A stretch of DNA of 64,000 nt. Source: Rosa chinensis. Lineage: Eukaryota > Streptophyta > Magnoliopsida > Rosales > Rosaceae. The notes under the pieces are model-generated. The model worked only from the letters and a program-made list of their open reading frames with translations. It was not told where the DNA came from and ran no database searches. Positions within the stretch are counted from its first letter, which is position 1. Each line of letters opens with the position of its first letter. Shown here one piece after another: positions 10,561 to 22,799 of this stretch. The translations under genes were made by a program, and so were the position numbers. The stretch spans positions 7,058,501 to 7,122,500 of the forward strand of contig NC_037092.1 of NCBI RefSeq assembly GCF_002994745.2. The letters run 5' to 3'.

Positions 10561-11600
10561 ATGACGGTACGTACTTGCTTTAACCTATCTAGCTGCATTA
10601 TGAAAAAGAGTGCATGCTTCTGGTTTATGCAATTGTTACTTACGGCTGAAGTTATAACATTGTTTCTTGGTCGAAATATACGATCACTCAGCAAGCTAGA
10701 GCTTTAAAAGCAGAAATTGTACTGCATCTGAACTATTGTTTGTGTTTTGGTTAATTTTCTGCAGATTGTAGAGATGCAAGTGCACATGGACTGTTCTGGC
10801 TGTGAGAACAAGATAAAGAAAGCTCTCAAAAAGCTTAAAGGTATAACTACTTTGCAAATGCTCTTTTTGCTATTTCCCTTTTCAGATCAGCTTTATTCCT
10901 ATCGACCATATGGATCTGTGGCTCACAGTATGGTTATTAATTAGCTCTATAGCTCTGGATGTTGAGATCTTTATGATATAACTAGATTCAAAGGTGTAAA
11001 AAATCCGAGGTATGGCATCCGAGTACTAAGAATCTTAACGATGGAGTAAGATTAATCAAAGACCAAGACCAAACTGAATGGGCGTAGACTTATGTATTAA
11101 CTGACCAACAATATCTAATAAGATGGATTTAGTTAATGTGATATATCTAATATTGTTTGTATGCAACTATCGATTTTACAGGAGTAGACGATATTGACGT
11201 GGATATAAACATGCAGAAGGTGACTGTCATGGGATGGGCTAAACAAGAGAAGGTTTTAAGGGCAGTGAGGAGGACTGGAAGGACAGCTGAGCTTTGGCCT
11301 TACCCTTACAACCCTGAATATGGACACAACCTTAATGTTCAGTACTACCAGCAGCATCAACCCCGCGATGGCCACGAACACCACCACCACCACCACCATC
11401 ATGATCATCAAAGTAAACACAAGATCACCACCTACAATTCGATTCCCAATTACTCGTCTTATTCGTACAATTACTACAAGCATGGCTACAGTGGCAAGGA
11501 GCATGGCTATTATCAGCCTCCTCCTTACTCCACCATGTTTAATGAGCAGGACACTGCTGTGTTCAGTGATGAAAACCCTCATGCCTGTTCCATTATGTGA
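10561..11600 (+). CDS. Heavy-metal-associated isoprenylated plant protein (HIPP)
   Basis: Exons are 10561-10566, 10765-10840 and 11182-11600, giving 166 residues. Exon 1 encodes only Met-Thr. Residues 3-65 form one HMA (ferredoxin-like) domain with the metal motif MDCSGC at 10-15, whose Cys12 and Cys15 should bind a soft metal ion. The middle is disordered and rich in Tyr, with a striking His block at 92-103 ('HEHHHHHHHHDH'), a second likely Zn/Ni/Cu site. The chain ends in CSIM, a CaaX box for farnesylation on Cys163 that would tether the protein to a membrane. HMA plus CaaX defines the plant HIPP family, linked to metal homeostasis and stress. The splice phases join 'LKG' to 'VDDIDVDINMQKVTV' without a break. 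A TATA box lies at 10452, and an AATAAA at 11872 may be its poly-A signal. The exact HIPP number cannot be given. Confidence 0.93.
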
Positions 11601-11871
11601 CATCATAGGTCTTATGTTATGGTAAATTTAGTAGTCTCTTTCATGATATACATGGAGCTCTTTCATGACAGAAATTCAACTTGGGACTAGTTGTCTACCT
11701 TAAATCTGCCCCTGGTTCAAGTGGTTGATTTCCTATTTAGTTTTGTTGTATATATGCAATTATTCATGCGTGTACTACTGAGTGATTCACACGCGTTATT
11801 TAGTGTGTGCCTCTCATAAGTCTCTCCATTACTTTTGTAATAGGATGTGATCAATTATCATGTATATCAAT

Positions 11872-11877
11872 AATAAA
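11872..11877 (+). terminator. Poly-A signal of the HIPP gene
   Basis: An AATAAA hexamer 272 bases after the HIPP stop codon. Plant 3' ends are loosely defined, so this is a candidate only. Confidence 0.4.
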
Positions 11878-11879
11878 TG

Positions 11880-12930
11880 AAGTGGCATGTATATAATTTT
11901 GGTTTTTCCAATTTAGTCCAGCATTTGAGTGAGTTTCTTCTGAGAATTTTTTTTTTTTTTTGCCCGACTAGAAAGCAACTCACGTGATATGTACCAATAC
12001 TTTTAATTTGATAAAGTAATCACAATATAAATGAATAGACTAAGAAATGAGACGTTTTCCTTATACAATCAATCACATTATACATTGCACGCAATTACAA
12101 ATTCACCTTTACTAAACTCGACCAACTATAATTCGATGCACTCCACGGACTAATATATCCTGTAGTTTTCTTATCCAAGCATGAAGACAATATATATGTC
12201 GTCAACTTGTCACTAAGCTCATAGATAGGTTTTTTTCTTATGTCTTTATTTTGAAGCTGATAAGAAAGAAGCCTTTAGGCATGTTAGGCGGGCCAAAAAC
12301 TTAGCCCAGCCAATAATTCTTGGGGATAAGATTGCAGTATACATGCGTATATATGCTTTTGTAATATGTATGTAGCAGCTGATCACCTGCCTATACCCAA
12401 CGAACAACTACAGTGATTTCTTCCCTTTGGCGCTACTTTGATTTGAACTGCTCAACCCACATGTGACGTGCTACCTTCATACGCATACCATGAAAAATTA
12501 GTGAAATTCATCTCCTTTATGTCATGATCATGCGTAGTGTTGCAACATATCCAACACAAATTTAAAAACCTCGATCGAATCAAGGAGACATCAATTTAAT
12601 CTTCTCGCTAACCTCTCCACTGAGTATTTCGCTTTGAAATAGGTATACAAACATATTTTAGACAAGAACTTGAATAACGCTATCTTATAATCAGATACTA
12701 CATCTCATTAACTTTACGAGTTGAATACACTCAAGTATAACTCGAGTTTTTATCTTTTAGTTAAGCTCGACTCGTTTCTTCCACATACAATGAACCAAAT
12801 TCTTCCTTTCCTTTCTAAGCCAAAACCTCATGTCTATTTATTGGTCACCTATATGGAACCCCATCTCCACAAATCATACACAAACAGACAATCCTTTTTT
12901 TTCGCAAGTACTTCTCAAGGTAATTTTTTT
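11880..12930. other. Intergenic, nothing recognised
   Basis: AT-rich DNA with a poly-T run near 11947-11961. The only frame of note (12721-12981) runs into the MITE arm and has no recognisable domain. Confidence 0.45.
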
Positions 12931-12933
12931 TTT

Positions 12934-13257
12934 CTTTTTGAAAAGAAAATAGTCACTGTAATTTATCAGCAATTTAGATGAATATATCAGTTTTTAGTAC
13001 ACGACACAGCCATTGTGGCACGTTCTCAAATTAAACATTGTTCTTGCATTACAAAACGCGTTTCTGTATAATAAGTGCGCTGTCTGATTACATTTACGTG
13101 CATGTAATTAACTACCGGCCATGTGAATTATCAAAAAAATTAAAAAGAGAACCGTGTTTAATTTGAGGACGTGCCAAAATGGCTGTCTGGTGTACTAAAA
13201 ACTGATATATTCATCTAAATTGCTGATAAATTACAGTGACTATTTTCTTCTCAAAAA
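12934..13257. mobile_element. MITE with ~105-bp inverted arms
   Basis: The left arm (about 12938-13043) and the reverse complement of the right arm (about 13147-13252) agree almost base for base from 'agaaaatagtcactgtaat' inward, through 'tatatcagtttttagtacac', to 'tcaaattaaaca'. About 100 unique bases separate the arms. The outer ends merge into poly-T on the left and poly-A on the right, so the target duplication cannot be read. No coding capacity. It ends about 230 bases before the start codon of the hydrolase gene, so it is in that promoter. Confidence 0.8.
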
Positions 13258-13482
13258 AAAAAAAAAAGTAAAAAGAGAGGGTAGAAAATTACCTATGTGA
13301 CTGAGGAAGAAGACATTAGACATGGGGGCTTTGCTTATGGTGATTGCTCGTCAGAAAAGCAAAGATGATAACTAAGAGTATGGCGTCGATGCTGACCTCG
13401 CCTTCTTTGATTCAACCGAGAAATTAGGATCTCTCTCTCTATCTTCTTCTTCTTCTTCTTCTTCCACCTGCAACCTATATAA

Positions 13483-16400
13483 ATGGCCTCCGCTCCTCTA
13501 ATCCACGCGCGCTGTGGTTACTCGCCCAGATTCAGTAGCAGCAGTAATCGACGGAATGGAGGAGGAGGAGCTCTAGGTTCGTCGCCGTCGTCGTCTTCTT
13601 CGCCTTCGTCGTCGTGTTGCTCTTCTTCGTATTTGGCCTTCTCTTCTGGTAAATTGAGTACGATTTTGTTAATTGCCTGAGAAATTTGCTTGATTTTAGA
13701 AATAAGGAGATTGAATTGTTGAGGTTTTGATTTTGATTTTGAGTTTTCAGGGGCGTATAATTGCTGGAGGAACCAAGGACTCAGAGCTCACGCTATGACC
13801 AGTCAGGGGAATTTTGCTTCTTCCTCCAGAGGTGTTGCGAGTGCGGAGAAGAAGCCTGATCATCTTCTCGTACTTGTTCATGGCATATTGGCTAGGTATG
13901 TCTTCTTCCAACTCCTCAAAAGAGATTTGTAAAATTGTTATATGAGTGGAAATTATCTCGAAATAATGTTAGATAGAGGCTAATATGTGCAAACCTTGAG
14001 TGAGATGAGTCTTGTTTGTTGGAAATATATGCATATAATTGTGATAGTGATTATCTTCGAGTCGTTTGATTTTGTTAGTCTTGGTTTAAATTTTCGGATT
14101 TATATAAGTTGAAGGATTGCATGATTGCTGTTGCTTTGGTTTTGTTTATCCGTGATTATGCATTTCTTTGGCTTTCTCCCCTGAATTGATATCAAGTTAA
14201 CTGATTCTTAGTAATGCAGCCCGAGTGATTGGACATACGTGGAAGCAGAATTACGGAAGCGTCTAGGCAGAAGCTTCTTAATCTATGGTGAATTGATCTC
14301 ACTTACTTCAACTATGTGGAACTTTGCTTTCAGCTTATGATAGTTTTAAATATGTAGAATTAATAAGTTAGAAGAATAGTAAGAAACAGAGTATCAGTCA
14401 AAAAAAGGTAGTGGTGGGGTTGAGAGCTGTCAGATTAAGCAGGACAATGAGAAATCTGGACTGAAAAGCTCTTGTATCTTAGCTTATAAGATTGCTTTAT
14501 AACCTTACCTGGTCTTCAAATGCATGAATTTAACATTGGCTGTTATTCTTTAATATGGTAGTTTTAACATCACATGTACTGTATTTCAGCAAGTTCATGC
14601 AACACGTACACAAAAACTTTTGCCGGGATTGATGGAGCTGGAAAGAGACTGGCAGATGAAGTGAGTTTTGAAATCTACAAGCCACTATTTGTAAAGTTTA
14701 CTCTTTGATTATAAATCATGTTACCTGTGGCTTGTTGAGAAATAATATCCGTACTTGCATAACCTTGGAATATTTTGATTAACAGGTCATGCAAGTTGTG
14801 CAAAAGACTGATAGCCTGAAGAAAATCTCATTCTTAGCCCATTCTCTAGGGGGCTTGTTTGCAAGATACGCAATATCTGTTCTTTACAGACCCAATGATA
14901 TTCCCAATTCACCTCTTGTAAATTCAAAAGCAACACACTCTTTGAGACGAGGAAAGATTGCCGGTTTGGAGCCAATCAATTTTGTAACATTGGCAACCCC
15001 ACATCTTGGGGTAAGGGGGAAAAAGCAGGTAATTTTATTTTCATTAACTACATTTACCCTATAGTAAGATGCCATTCTGGACTCTGCTAAGGTGTATTAC
15101 TTTTTTCCAAAGTCATTCTGACTTGGAACAAACACCCGTATACCTAGGGAACTTAGTAAGGGATGAGTAGATGGATTAACTTTGCTGATAAAGGATGTTA
15201 ACACTGTTATTTAATTGTGCAACAATCAAGAGTTGTTGGAGGGCATCCATTAGGGGACTGTTCACAATGTTAGTCAGATATTTCACATTATCGAGAGAAC
15301 AATTAAACATAGTACTGATACTGAGACTTCGAATGTAAAAAAACGAAGATAGAAATGCATTTTTAACTAAATATCTTCACTTCTGTCATGCTTTATTATG
15401 GTAGCTGTTTATGTCCTGTATCTGGGACTACTTGAACCTAACCTTCACATACTAAATTTGAATTTTTTAATTGTCTTTTTTCTTCAGCTTCCATTTCTTT
15501 TAGGTGTACCATTGTTAGAAAAGCTGGCTGCGCCAATTGCTCCTATTGTTGTTGGTCGAACTGGTAGTCAGCTGTTCCTCACTGATGGTAAACCTGAAAA
15601 ACCACCGCTTCTTTTGAGAATGGCATCTGATTGTGAAGATGGAAATTTTGTGTAAGTTGAGCATTTTATATTAATTACTTTAGGCATTTCTTTTTCTGGC
15701 AAAGTTATATTATGGTTCTGATGTTTCATTTTGCAGATCTGCATTGGGATTGTTTAGATCTCGGATTCTTTATGCTAATGTATCTTATGATCGTATCCTC
15801 ATGTTTATCATTCATTTTGTTGCAGAATTATATGAATGCCTAAACTTTCAAATTTCAATTCATTAGTCTCTCTTTTCTATACCAGTTTCTTTAACATTAT
15901 ACAGATATGGTTGGTTGGCGTACATCATCCATAAGGAGAGAGACAGAAATTTTTAAGGTGATTGTTGATATAATCATAGTTTGTCACTTCTGTAAAGTTG
16001 TGCTATCTATTTCCAAAACTAGTATAATTTGTTTAAGGAATCATGGCCGTCATGTTTCTCAAGCTAAATATTTTAGCTTTTGATTAATTCAAATACCGAG
16101 TCTACCCTTCAATTTTATGCATCAATCTGATGTTTTTAACATTATTTGCAGCCTCCTCGCCGGTCTTTGGTTGGCTACAAGCATGTTGTAGATGTAGAGT
16201 ATTGTCCCCCAGTTTCCTCTGACGGCCCCCATTTTCCTCCTGAAGCAGCTAAGGCGAAGGAGGCAGCCCAAAGTAAACCCAACCAACAGAACACCTTGGA
16301 ATATCATGAAATTGTTGAAGGTATGTACATAAGTGCCGGCAGATATTCAAGATATGATGACATAGATGGAATGCAATCCTTTACTTGGCATTGGGTAAAA

Positions 16401-16705
16401 ATTTGCTTAGTATTGTGAACAGATGAAATGATACGAGGCTTACAACAGTTGGGATGGAAAAAAGTTGATGTCAGCTTTCATTCTGCACCTTGGCCATTCT
16501 TCGCCCACAACAACATTCATGTACTGTTCTGAATCAATCTTTCTTCATGGGATTTGCCTCATCTCTCCATTCTGACTAAATGGATTTCTCTTTGTAAATC
16601 CAGGTAAAAAATGAATGGCTTCACAATGCTGGTGCTGGAGTGGTTGCACACGTTGCTGACACTCTAAAGCAACAAGAATCCTCCACATTGACTGCCAGCT
16701 TATAG
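13483..16705 (+). CDS. Alpha/beta hydrolase, DUF676 serine-esterase type, probably plastid
   Basis: Eleven exons: 13483-13648, 13751-13895, 14220-14287, 14590-14660, 14786-15028, 15488-15651, 15737-15792, 15905-15957, 16152-16320, 16423-16520, 16604-16705. They total 444 residues. Residues 1-88 are rich in Ser, Arg and Gly with few acidic residues, like a chloroplast transit peptide. The hydrolase core starts with 'LLVLVHGILASPSDW' (94-108), where the HG is the oxyanion-hole element. The nucleophile elbow is 'AHSLGG' (168-173, Ser170) and 'LATPHLG' follows. Near the C terminus 'PWPFFAHNNIHVKNEW' carries the likely catalytic His. This is the DUF676 / putative serine esterase family (yeast lipid-droplet lipases are distant relatives); a plant homologue is Arabidopsis At1g29120. 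The substrate is probably an acyl lipid, but that is inference. The frame is intact. A MITE lies just upstream and CT-rich repeats precede the ATG. Confidence 0.9.
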
Positions 16706-16769
16706 CTATAATCTGTATGTAAGTGCACTGATAGTGATAACATGTAGAAAAACCTGAGATTATGAGATC

Positions 16770-17314
16770 AATCAATGAAACATGTTGTTAGTCACTATTG
16801 TACATCCTTTTACCTACCGCATTGTTCGCTCATATAACCTTGATTTGTGGGGAAGACGTTGATAGAGTAGTCAGGTGCATGGGTTTTCATACTCGAATGT
16901 TTGAAATGAAAGGTGTAACCACACAAAAACAGACATGCATGAGCGGGATATTCTGCACAGAAGTTATAGCAGAAAGATCAAGCACATAAATGAATGTTGT
17001 GGGTTTCAAGTCGGTCTTATTAGTTTAGCACCAATATGTACCAATAATTTAGGTTTCATTCGTGACTCTGCTCTCCAGTTCCATACCCTGAAGTTGGAAG
17101 GGTTCCAATGTCTCAGACCCATACTAGTGGATTTAATTACTGACAGAGTCAGTTGTTAATATATCACTACACATTATAAACAAAACCAGGGGCTTATACA
17201 CCGAGGACTTCACCGTTCGTGAGCTTTGATTAAATGCATTAAGATTTTTGGTCGATTTATAGAATGAGATCATGCTATTTTTGGCATGTATATATGAACC
17301 AAATTTCATGCATG
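16770..17314. other. Intergenic between hydrolase and a gene remnant
   Basis: No domain is recognisable. The first part is probably the 3' untranslated region of the hydrolase gene. A possible splice acceptor, 'tgatttctag' near 17312-17321, precedes the remnant below. Confidence 0.35.
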
Positions 17315-17743
17315 ATTTCTAGCTATCATCCTGCACCAGTGGACGGCCTAGATGTTTCAAAGGTTGATAGTGAAGGAGTAGTTGCTGCTATTACAGATGA
17401 TAATATGGTTGCCCAGCTCTATTTCTCGGTATCGCCTCCTAGGAATACCATGTAATCGAAAGAGGAGTTGGAGTTCAAATGTGAATTGGATCACAGGTTT
17501 CCTTTGGTTAATGGGCAATCTGCACAGCATACCAATACCAATCCTTTGGAGACCATCGAATGCGAGGCCTATTTCTCATCATATAGTAACTTGTATCTTG
17601 TCCTCGTTGTTTCTGCTTTTATTTTCATTGCTTTTATTCTTCTGGTTTTCCAGCATTTTGATGACCAGCCGGATGATGATCCCACAATTCATGACAACAT
17701 TTTACTGAATCAATCCCTCCCTCCAGGGCTAGCTAGTTGTTAA
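17315..17743 (+). pseudogene. Gene remnant with C-terminal membrane anchor, one in-frame stop
   Basis: A single frame with protein-like composition runs from about 17322 to the stop at 17741-17743. It is interrupted only by TAA at 17453-17455. Upstream of the stop it reads 'PAPVDGLDVSKVDSEG' and similar; downstream it reads 'EELEFKCELDHRFPLVNG', then a hydrophobic stretch 'LYLVLVVSAFIFIAFILLVF' (about 17593-17652), then an acidic tail. It resembles the last exon of a tail-anchored or single-pass protein. I do not recognise the family. It may be a pseudogene, or the stop may be removed by splicing. Confidence 0.4.
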
Positions 17744-18069
17744 CAATATGAAATTTGTTTAATTGGATGGTTATGTATTTGATCTGCTGGATGTTGGTTT
17801 TAATGAAATGAATATGAGTTGGATCTGATCGACATTTTATCAAATATTTTCAATATCTTGGGAATTTTAATTCAATTAATTTCGTTGATCACGTTGTTCT
17901 TTCCTAGATTATATAGGAAACGGGTTACCCCTCCCTGATTTGAAGAAGAATACAATCTCTTTCCACACTCGGAAGACTACGATTTGTGACTGTGATATGC
18001 CGGCCGCCAACCGAGAAGATCAAGCACATTGTAAAAGTGATTTGTGTTTTGTGAACATGGCCTTGTTAA

Positions 18070-18112
18070 CTATTAACTCGAACCCTTTCAAAAAAAAAAA
18101 CTATTAACTCGA
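18070..18112 (+). mobile_element. 17-nt A-tailed micro-insert with perfect 13-bp target repeat
   Basis: 'ctattaactcgaa' occurs at 18070-18082 and again, unchanged, at 18100-18112. The insert between them (18083-18099) is 'ccctttc' plus ten A. The same 'ccctttc' plus A run is the 3' end of the retroelement at 3846-3933 (minus strand), so this looks like a retroposon copy holding only seven bases of element. Confidence 0.65.
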
Positions 18113-18391
18113 AAAGTAAAGTGATAATGTTGTGCATTCACACTTCTTTTTCAGGTACGTTAGAAATTGTATGAACGTAAGTTTATCTTTAGAAAATTCA
18201 ACATAAAGGTAAGTCCAACAAACACAGTGGTCAAAAAAGTCACATGAATAATAAGGTATTGTTCTCGCAAAACTACAGTCTCAAAAGATGTCAATACTTT
18301 AAATTGTAACATTATGTTTCAAAATTCAAACCTAATCAATCAAGTATCATCGCGTGTTAAACCGTATCAGGCGGGGCATAAAATCAACATT

Positions 18392-18525
18392 CATTCCAAT
18401 TAAAACTAAACAGGTTGTATACGAAAGGGATTAAACGTCAAACACTAACAAAATTCTTCATTCCAATTAAAACTAAACAGATTGTATACGAAAGGGATTA
18501 AACGTCAAATACTAACAAAATTCTA
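18392..18525 (+). repeat. 67-bp tandem duplication, two copies
   Basis: The unit beginning 'cattccaattaaaactaaac' starts at 18392 and again at 18459, with only a few differences ('caggttg' against 'cagattg', 'aacacta' against 'aatacta'). It is a recent direct duplication. No coding role is apparent. Confidence 0.85.
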
Positions 18526-19016
18526 AATTACTGAAAATTCAACTGCATTCATGTAACAAAAAAAAAAAAAAAAACACTTTCTTTACACAATTACAATAGA
18601 TCAGGGATACGTCTACGGCTAAAATTTGTCTTTAAAAAAAAATGTTATCATTTAGCTCATTCTTTCTATGGTCAAGGCCTCAAGGGTATCATCTACCTTT
18701 AATCCCCAACCTCCAATTTCCTACCCCGCCACAAATCCTTCTCCTCTTCGTGCGATACACGCGCTTCCCCTTTTCAACGAATATGACCTCTCACGCGCCA
18801 AAAGGCGCGTGGCGTAGACATAAACCGGAGCCCTGGCCCCCGTCGTGGCATAATGGAATTGGGTCCCATTCCTCACCCAACCTCATTCATACCAAACAGT
18901 TTCTCCAGACCTTTTTACAAAAGAGAAAGAAGGTAGAGAAAAAGAGAGAGAGAGAGAGAGAGACAGCGCTCACAGAGATAACCAAAAATTAAGTTTCAGA
19001 GTGACTGAGATCGACC

Positions 19017-22000
19017 ATGGCCGAGAGAGAGAACCACGTCTACACCGCCAAGCTCGCCGAGCAAGCCGAGCGCTACGACGGTTCTCTTCTTCTCTCTCAC
19101 TCTCACTCAGTTTTTTTTTTTTTTTTTTTTTTTTGTGAAATCTGTTTGGTTTAGTGAGGAAATCAACGAGAGCAGAGAGCTTAACGGACTGTGAATTGGC
19201 TTTGGAATTTATTTTATTTATATTTATTTTTGTGATTTTTGTGATGAGAATCTGGTCTAAGAACAGTGTTAGGCAGGAGAATCGAGATCTAGGCATTTGA
19301 TTTCTTAGTTTTTGAGCATTTTTAGAGCGAAATCTAGGCTAGGGTTAGGGTTTGAGGTTTTGAAGTTGTGTTTTTACTTTATCTTTTGGATTTGTGGCAG
19401 AAATGGTGGAGGCGATGACGAAAGTGGCGAAGCTTGACGTGGAGTTGACTATCGAGGAGCGGAATCTACTGTCTGTGGGGTACAAGAACGTGATCGGAGC
19501 ACGGAGGGCTTCGTGGAGGATACTGTCGTCGATTGAGCAGAAGGAGGAGAGCAAAGGGAATGAGCAGAATGTGAGCCGTATCAAGGAGTACAGGAACAAG
19601 GTGGAGACTGAGCTCTCCAGCATTTGCAGTGACATCATGAGGGTTATTGATGAGCATCTCCTTCCGTCTTGCTCGGCTTTCGAGTCCACTGTGTTCTTCT
19701 ACAAAATGTGAGTGTGGTTTCAAGAAGGTTTTGTTTGGGGTTTTGGTGTGTGGATTGGGGTTTTGAGTGATTTGTTTTCTGTGACTGCAGGAAAGGAGAT
19801 TACTATCGCTACTTGGCTGAGTTTAAGACTGGTGATGACAGGAAGGAGGTTGCTGATCAGTCAATGAAGGCTTATCAGGTATGCTGGAAAATGTATAATT
19901 TGGTTTATCTGTTGTTTGTTTGTCAAAGGAGACTAGGATAAAGAAAGATATCAAAAAGATGAACTCTTGGTTGCTTGAACAGGAAAGAGTAGAAACTTAT
20001 ATCTGATTTATATTATCCAAAACTAACTATAGTTAGCTAAAGCTAATGTTGGTACTATCTAACACCAGGTTGTGTTGAAGATATTGGTCAGATTCTTTTT
20101 ACTTTATATGATGATTTTATCATAGTGGACAATCACATCCTAGATTTGATCGGGCGTTTCAAGTTCTGGAGGGCTGGGGTGTAGTCTTAGGTTAAGTTCT
20201 ACATTGCAAGACTTGGCCTGTGTATGTAGGTATTCGTAACTGTTTAGTGATTGTGCTGTAGTGTGTATGTGCATTTTGAAAGTTATTATTGTTGGCCAAA
20301 GCAGTCCACTAATGAATCCTTGAGTGCGGGATCCCATCTAGGTCCCTGATATTTCTTGTTTTCCTTCAGGCTGTTTGCCTTGATTAGGATATACATATGA
20401 CACTTAATATTTATATTTTCAATGTGGGCATATCAGAAAGTGTGGAGGGCATTTGAAATGGCTATACTGATTTTCTCCTCCTATACATAAACTGTCATTA
20501 CTGTTTTTTAGATCGCGGTCCAAATGCACAAGTAATTGATTTGTCACTCAAACTGTCTCTCTGTTTATCTATTTCCAGGCAGCTTCTAGCAAAGCAGAGA
20601 CTGATTTACCTCCCACACATCCCATCAGGCTGGGATTGGCCTTGAACTTCTCTGTCTTTTACTATGAAATCTTGAATTCTCCTGAAAGGTATGCGTTTCA
20701 TTGTGACCAATATTCCTGCTATATATTTTTCTTTTTAACTAGTTTATGTAATGTAATGTTTTGTTTGTTGACGGAAAGCAAAAGTAGAAGAAAAGAAATT
20801 TACTTGGTTGTACATTGGTAACTTTTACCAGAGCCTGTCATCTTGCAAAGCAAGCCTTTGATGAAGCTATCTCCGAGCTGGATACTTTGAGTGAGGAGTC
20901 ATACAAGGACAGCACCTTAATCATGCAACTCTTGAGGGACAACCTCACATTGTGGACCTCTGACATTCCGGAGGATGGAGGTAATTATAAGTTATTATAA
21001 GAGAAAGATTATGCTACCTTCTGCATTTGTATTGGTAGAGTTTCTCTCAAGTTGGATTTTATCTTATTTTCTTTTATCTTGAGGATGGTGGCTTTCTGGA
21101 TTAATGTCATTTCATGCGGATGCATTAGTAAGGACTTGTTGTATCTTGTTTCAAGTCTTGGATGTTTATTAGTGACTTCAAATTTGGGAGTGTCTTTTGA
21201 CAATTTATTAGATGGAGTAATGGTTGTCTGATGTGTTCCTATCTATTAAAGTCATATTTCGTTGAGTAATCCCGTTACTTATAGCTTCTAAATTTCACTT
21301 CATATCTTTTGTTGCACTGGTATGGTGTAGTTACATGTCCTAATAATGGTAGTTGTCTTCAATTAAATGACACCAGCCTATTTGGATTTTTGCAAATTTC
21401 GATGGCCCAAATAGTAGTAGTCATTTGTATGCATTATTGTTTATTTTCATACTCTCGGGGTTTCCAGCCTGTATCACCTAGTTCAGAAACAGTAGAAGAG
21501 TTAACCAATATAAGTCTTTTGTTTTCTCATACATGTAACGTGGTTATGTACAACACATAATTTTGATAGTGGTTTCAAACTATAAGATGATTCTTGATAC
21601 TTTATCCGAGGAAACTCAAAAGATACTTCTAGAAATTGAAAAGATTACCAAAAGATTGTCCATAAGGTTTTTATGTAGCACAGAAAAGAATTATAGTTGC
21701 AGAATTAAAAAGTAAAGAGTAATTATAGATAGAAGTAGAACTTAGAATCAAAATTGTTTGTTTTTTATGTAGCAAGGATGTGAATTGGTTATTAGGTTTG
21801 TCTCTTTTCTTTCCCAGCTTGATCCAGTAAGACCTTCAATAAACATTCTGATTAGATCACATCGAGTTGTTAAAGATACAGAGTGCTTTGATTCCTAATA
21901 GCCTCGTATGATAGAAATTTGGCCAATTATGTGGACGAATTTGATATTAATGGGTTGACATGATCTTTTTTTATTAGCCATAGGTTTATTTAAAGAATTT

Positions 22001-22487
22001 CTTTGTAATCCTGAATTCTGGAACATATATGAGGTGGAATCACTGTATATGGGATTAGTGCAGATTATGCATGTGGCATTAAGGGGTTGGGATATTGTTT
22101 GGGTTCACTGCAAATAGTCTGATATTATTGTCAAGATGTGTCTGGAACTGTGTAGTTCGATCATGCTTTTGTTCTTATATCTTCGGTTGTGTTGAACTTT
22201 GTTCCAAATTACCCTTGCCATTGACTCTATCTCCCGCTCCTGCTCTCCCTGTCTCCAAATTTTCTTAACGAGTTGATATCTGCATAATTCATTCATTTAT
22301 TATTCTGCTGCAGTTGAAGAAGGGCAGAAGGCAGACAGCTCTGCAAAAACTGGAGGTGAAGATGCAGAGGTAGATTGCCTATCTAGCCACCATTTTGTTC
22401 TTTCATTTACAGCCATATCTAGCAATCATTTTTGTCATATTTAGAGGGTTTTTGACATTCTTTTTTCCTTTTTTCTTTGGGCAGTGA
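19017..22487 (+). CDS. 14-3-3 protein, epsilon group
   Basis: Exons are 19017-19080, 19401-19707, 19791-19878, 20579-20688, 20832-20980, 22314-22369 and a last exon starting with the stop codon at 22485-22487. The product is 258 residues, the usual size. 14-3-3 dimers bind phosphoserine or phosphothreonine motifs on client proteins in cytosol and nucleus. The phosphate-binding set is present: Lys50, Arg57, Arg130 and Tyr131, with '[13 protein letters not shown]' (49-61), '[11 protein letters not shown]' (125-135) and '[10 protein letters not shown]' (225-234). 'GARRASWR' (as opposed to 'GSLRAAWR') places it in the epsilon group. The tail ends 'KTGGEDAE'. The stop codon is the first codon of the final exon. 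Reading through the last intron would add 24 residues. The leader contains a GA repeat (18945-18962), and intron 1 has a 24-T run. The first donor, G|gttctc, is weak but the frame demands it. Confidence 0.95.
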
Positions 22488-22799
22488 CTCGGCATGGACC
22501 ATGGGTAGGACTTGTGTACTTTATGGATGAAGAAAACTTGCAGGGTCTACTCGTAGGCTGCTTTTATTTCTGATTTTTACAAACTTGATTCTAGTATCAT
22601 TTGGCATTTGTAGTTTGACCTGTCACTGTAGCATTTGCAACCCTGAGTTCTCCTTCCATGTTGTTGACCTAATGTAAAGGTTTTTCTTCCACATATCATC
22701 CTTTTATTTGTTGAGGATGTGAGACTCCATTTAGTTGGAGACTTGGAGTTGGTTATCTGCTGAATGTGTGGCACTGTGGTGTTGTTCATTTAGGCTGCC

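Larger units (their letters stand above)
17760..18640. other. Intergenic, short repeats only
   Basis: AT-rich DNA with a micro-insert at 18083-18099 and a 67-base tandem duplication at 18392-18525 (annotated separately). No gene seen. Confidence 0.45.

Noticed and set aside
11256..11606. 116-codon antisense frame opposite the HIPP gene
   Set aside because: Mirror of the His-rich coding exon (His codons read as Val/Met); no independent support.
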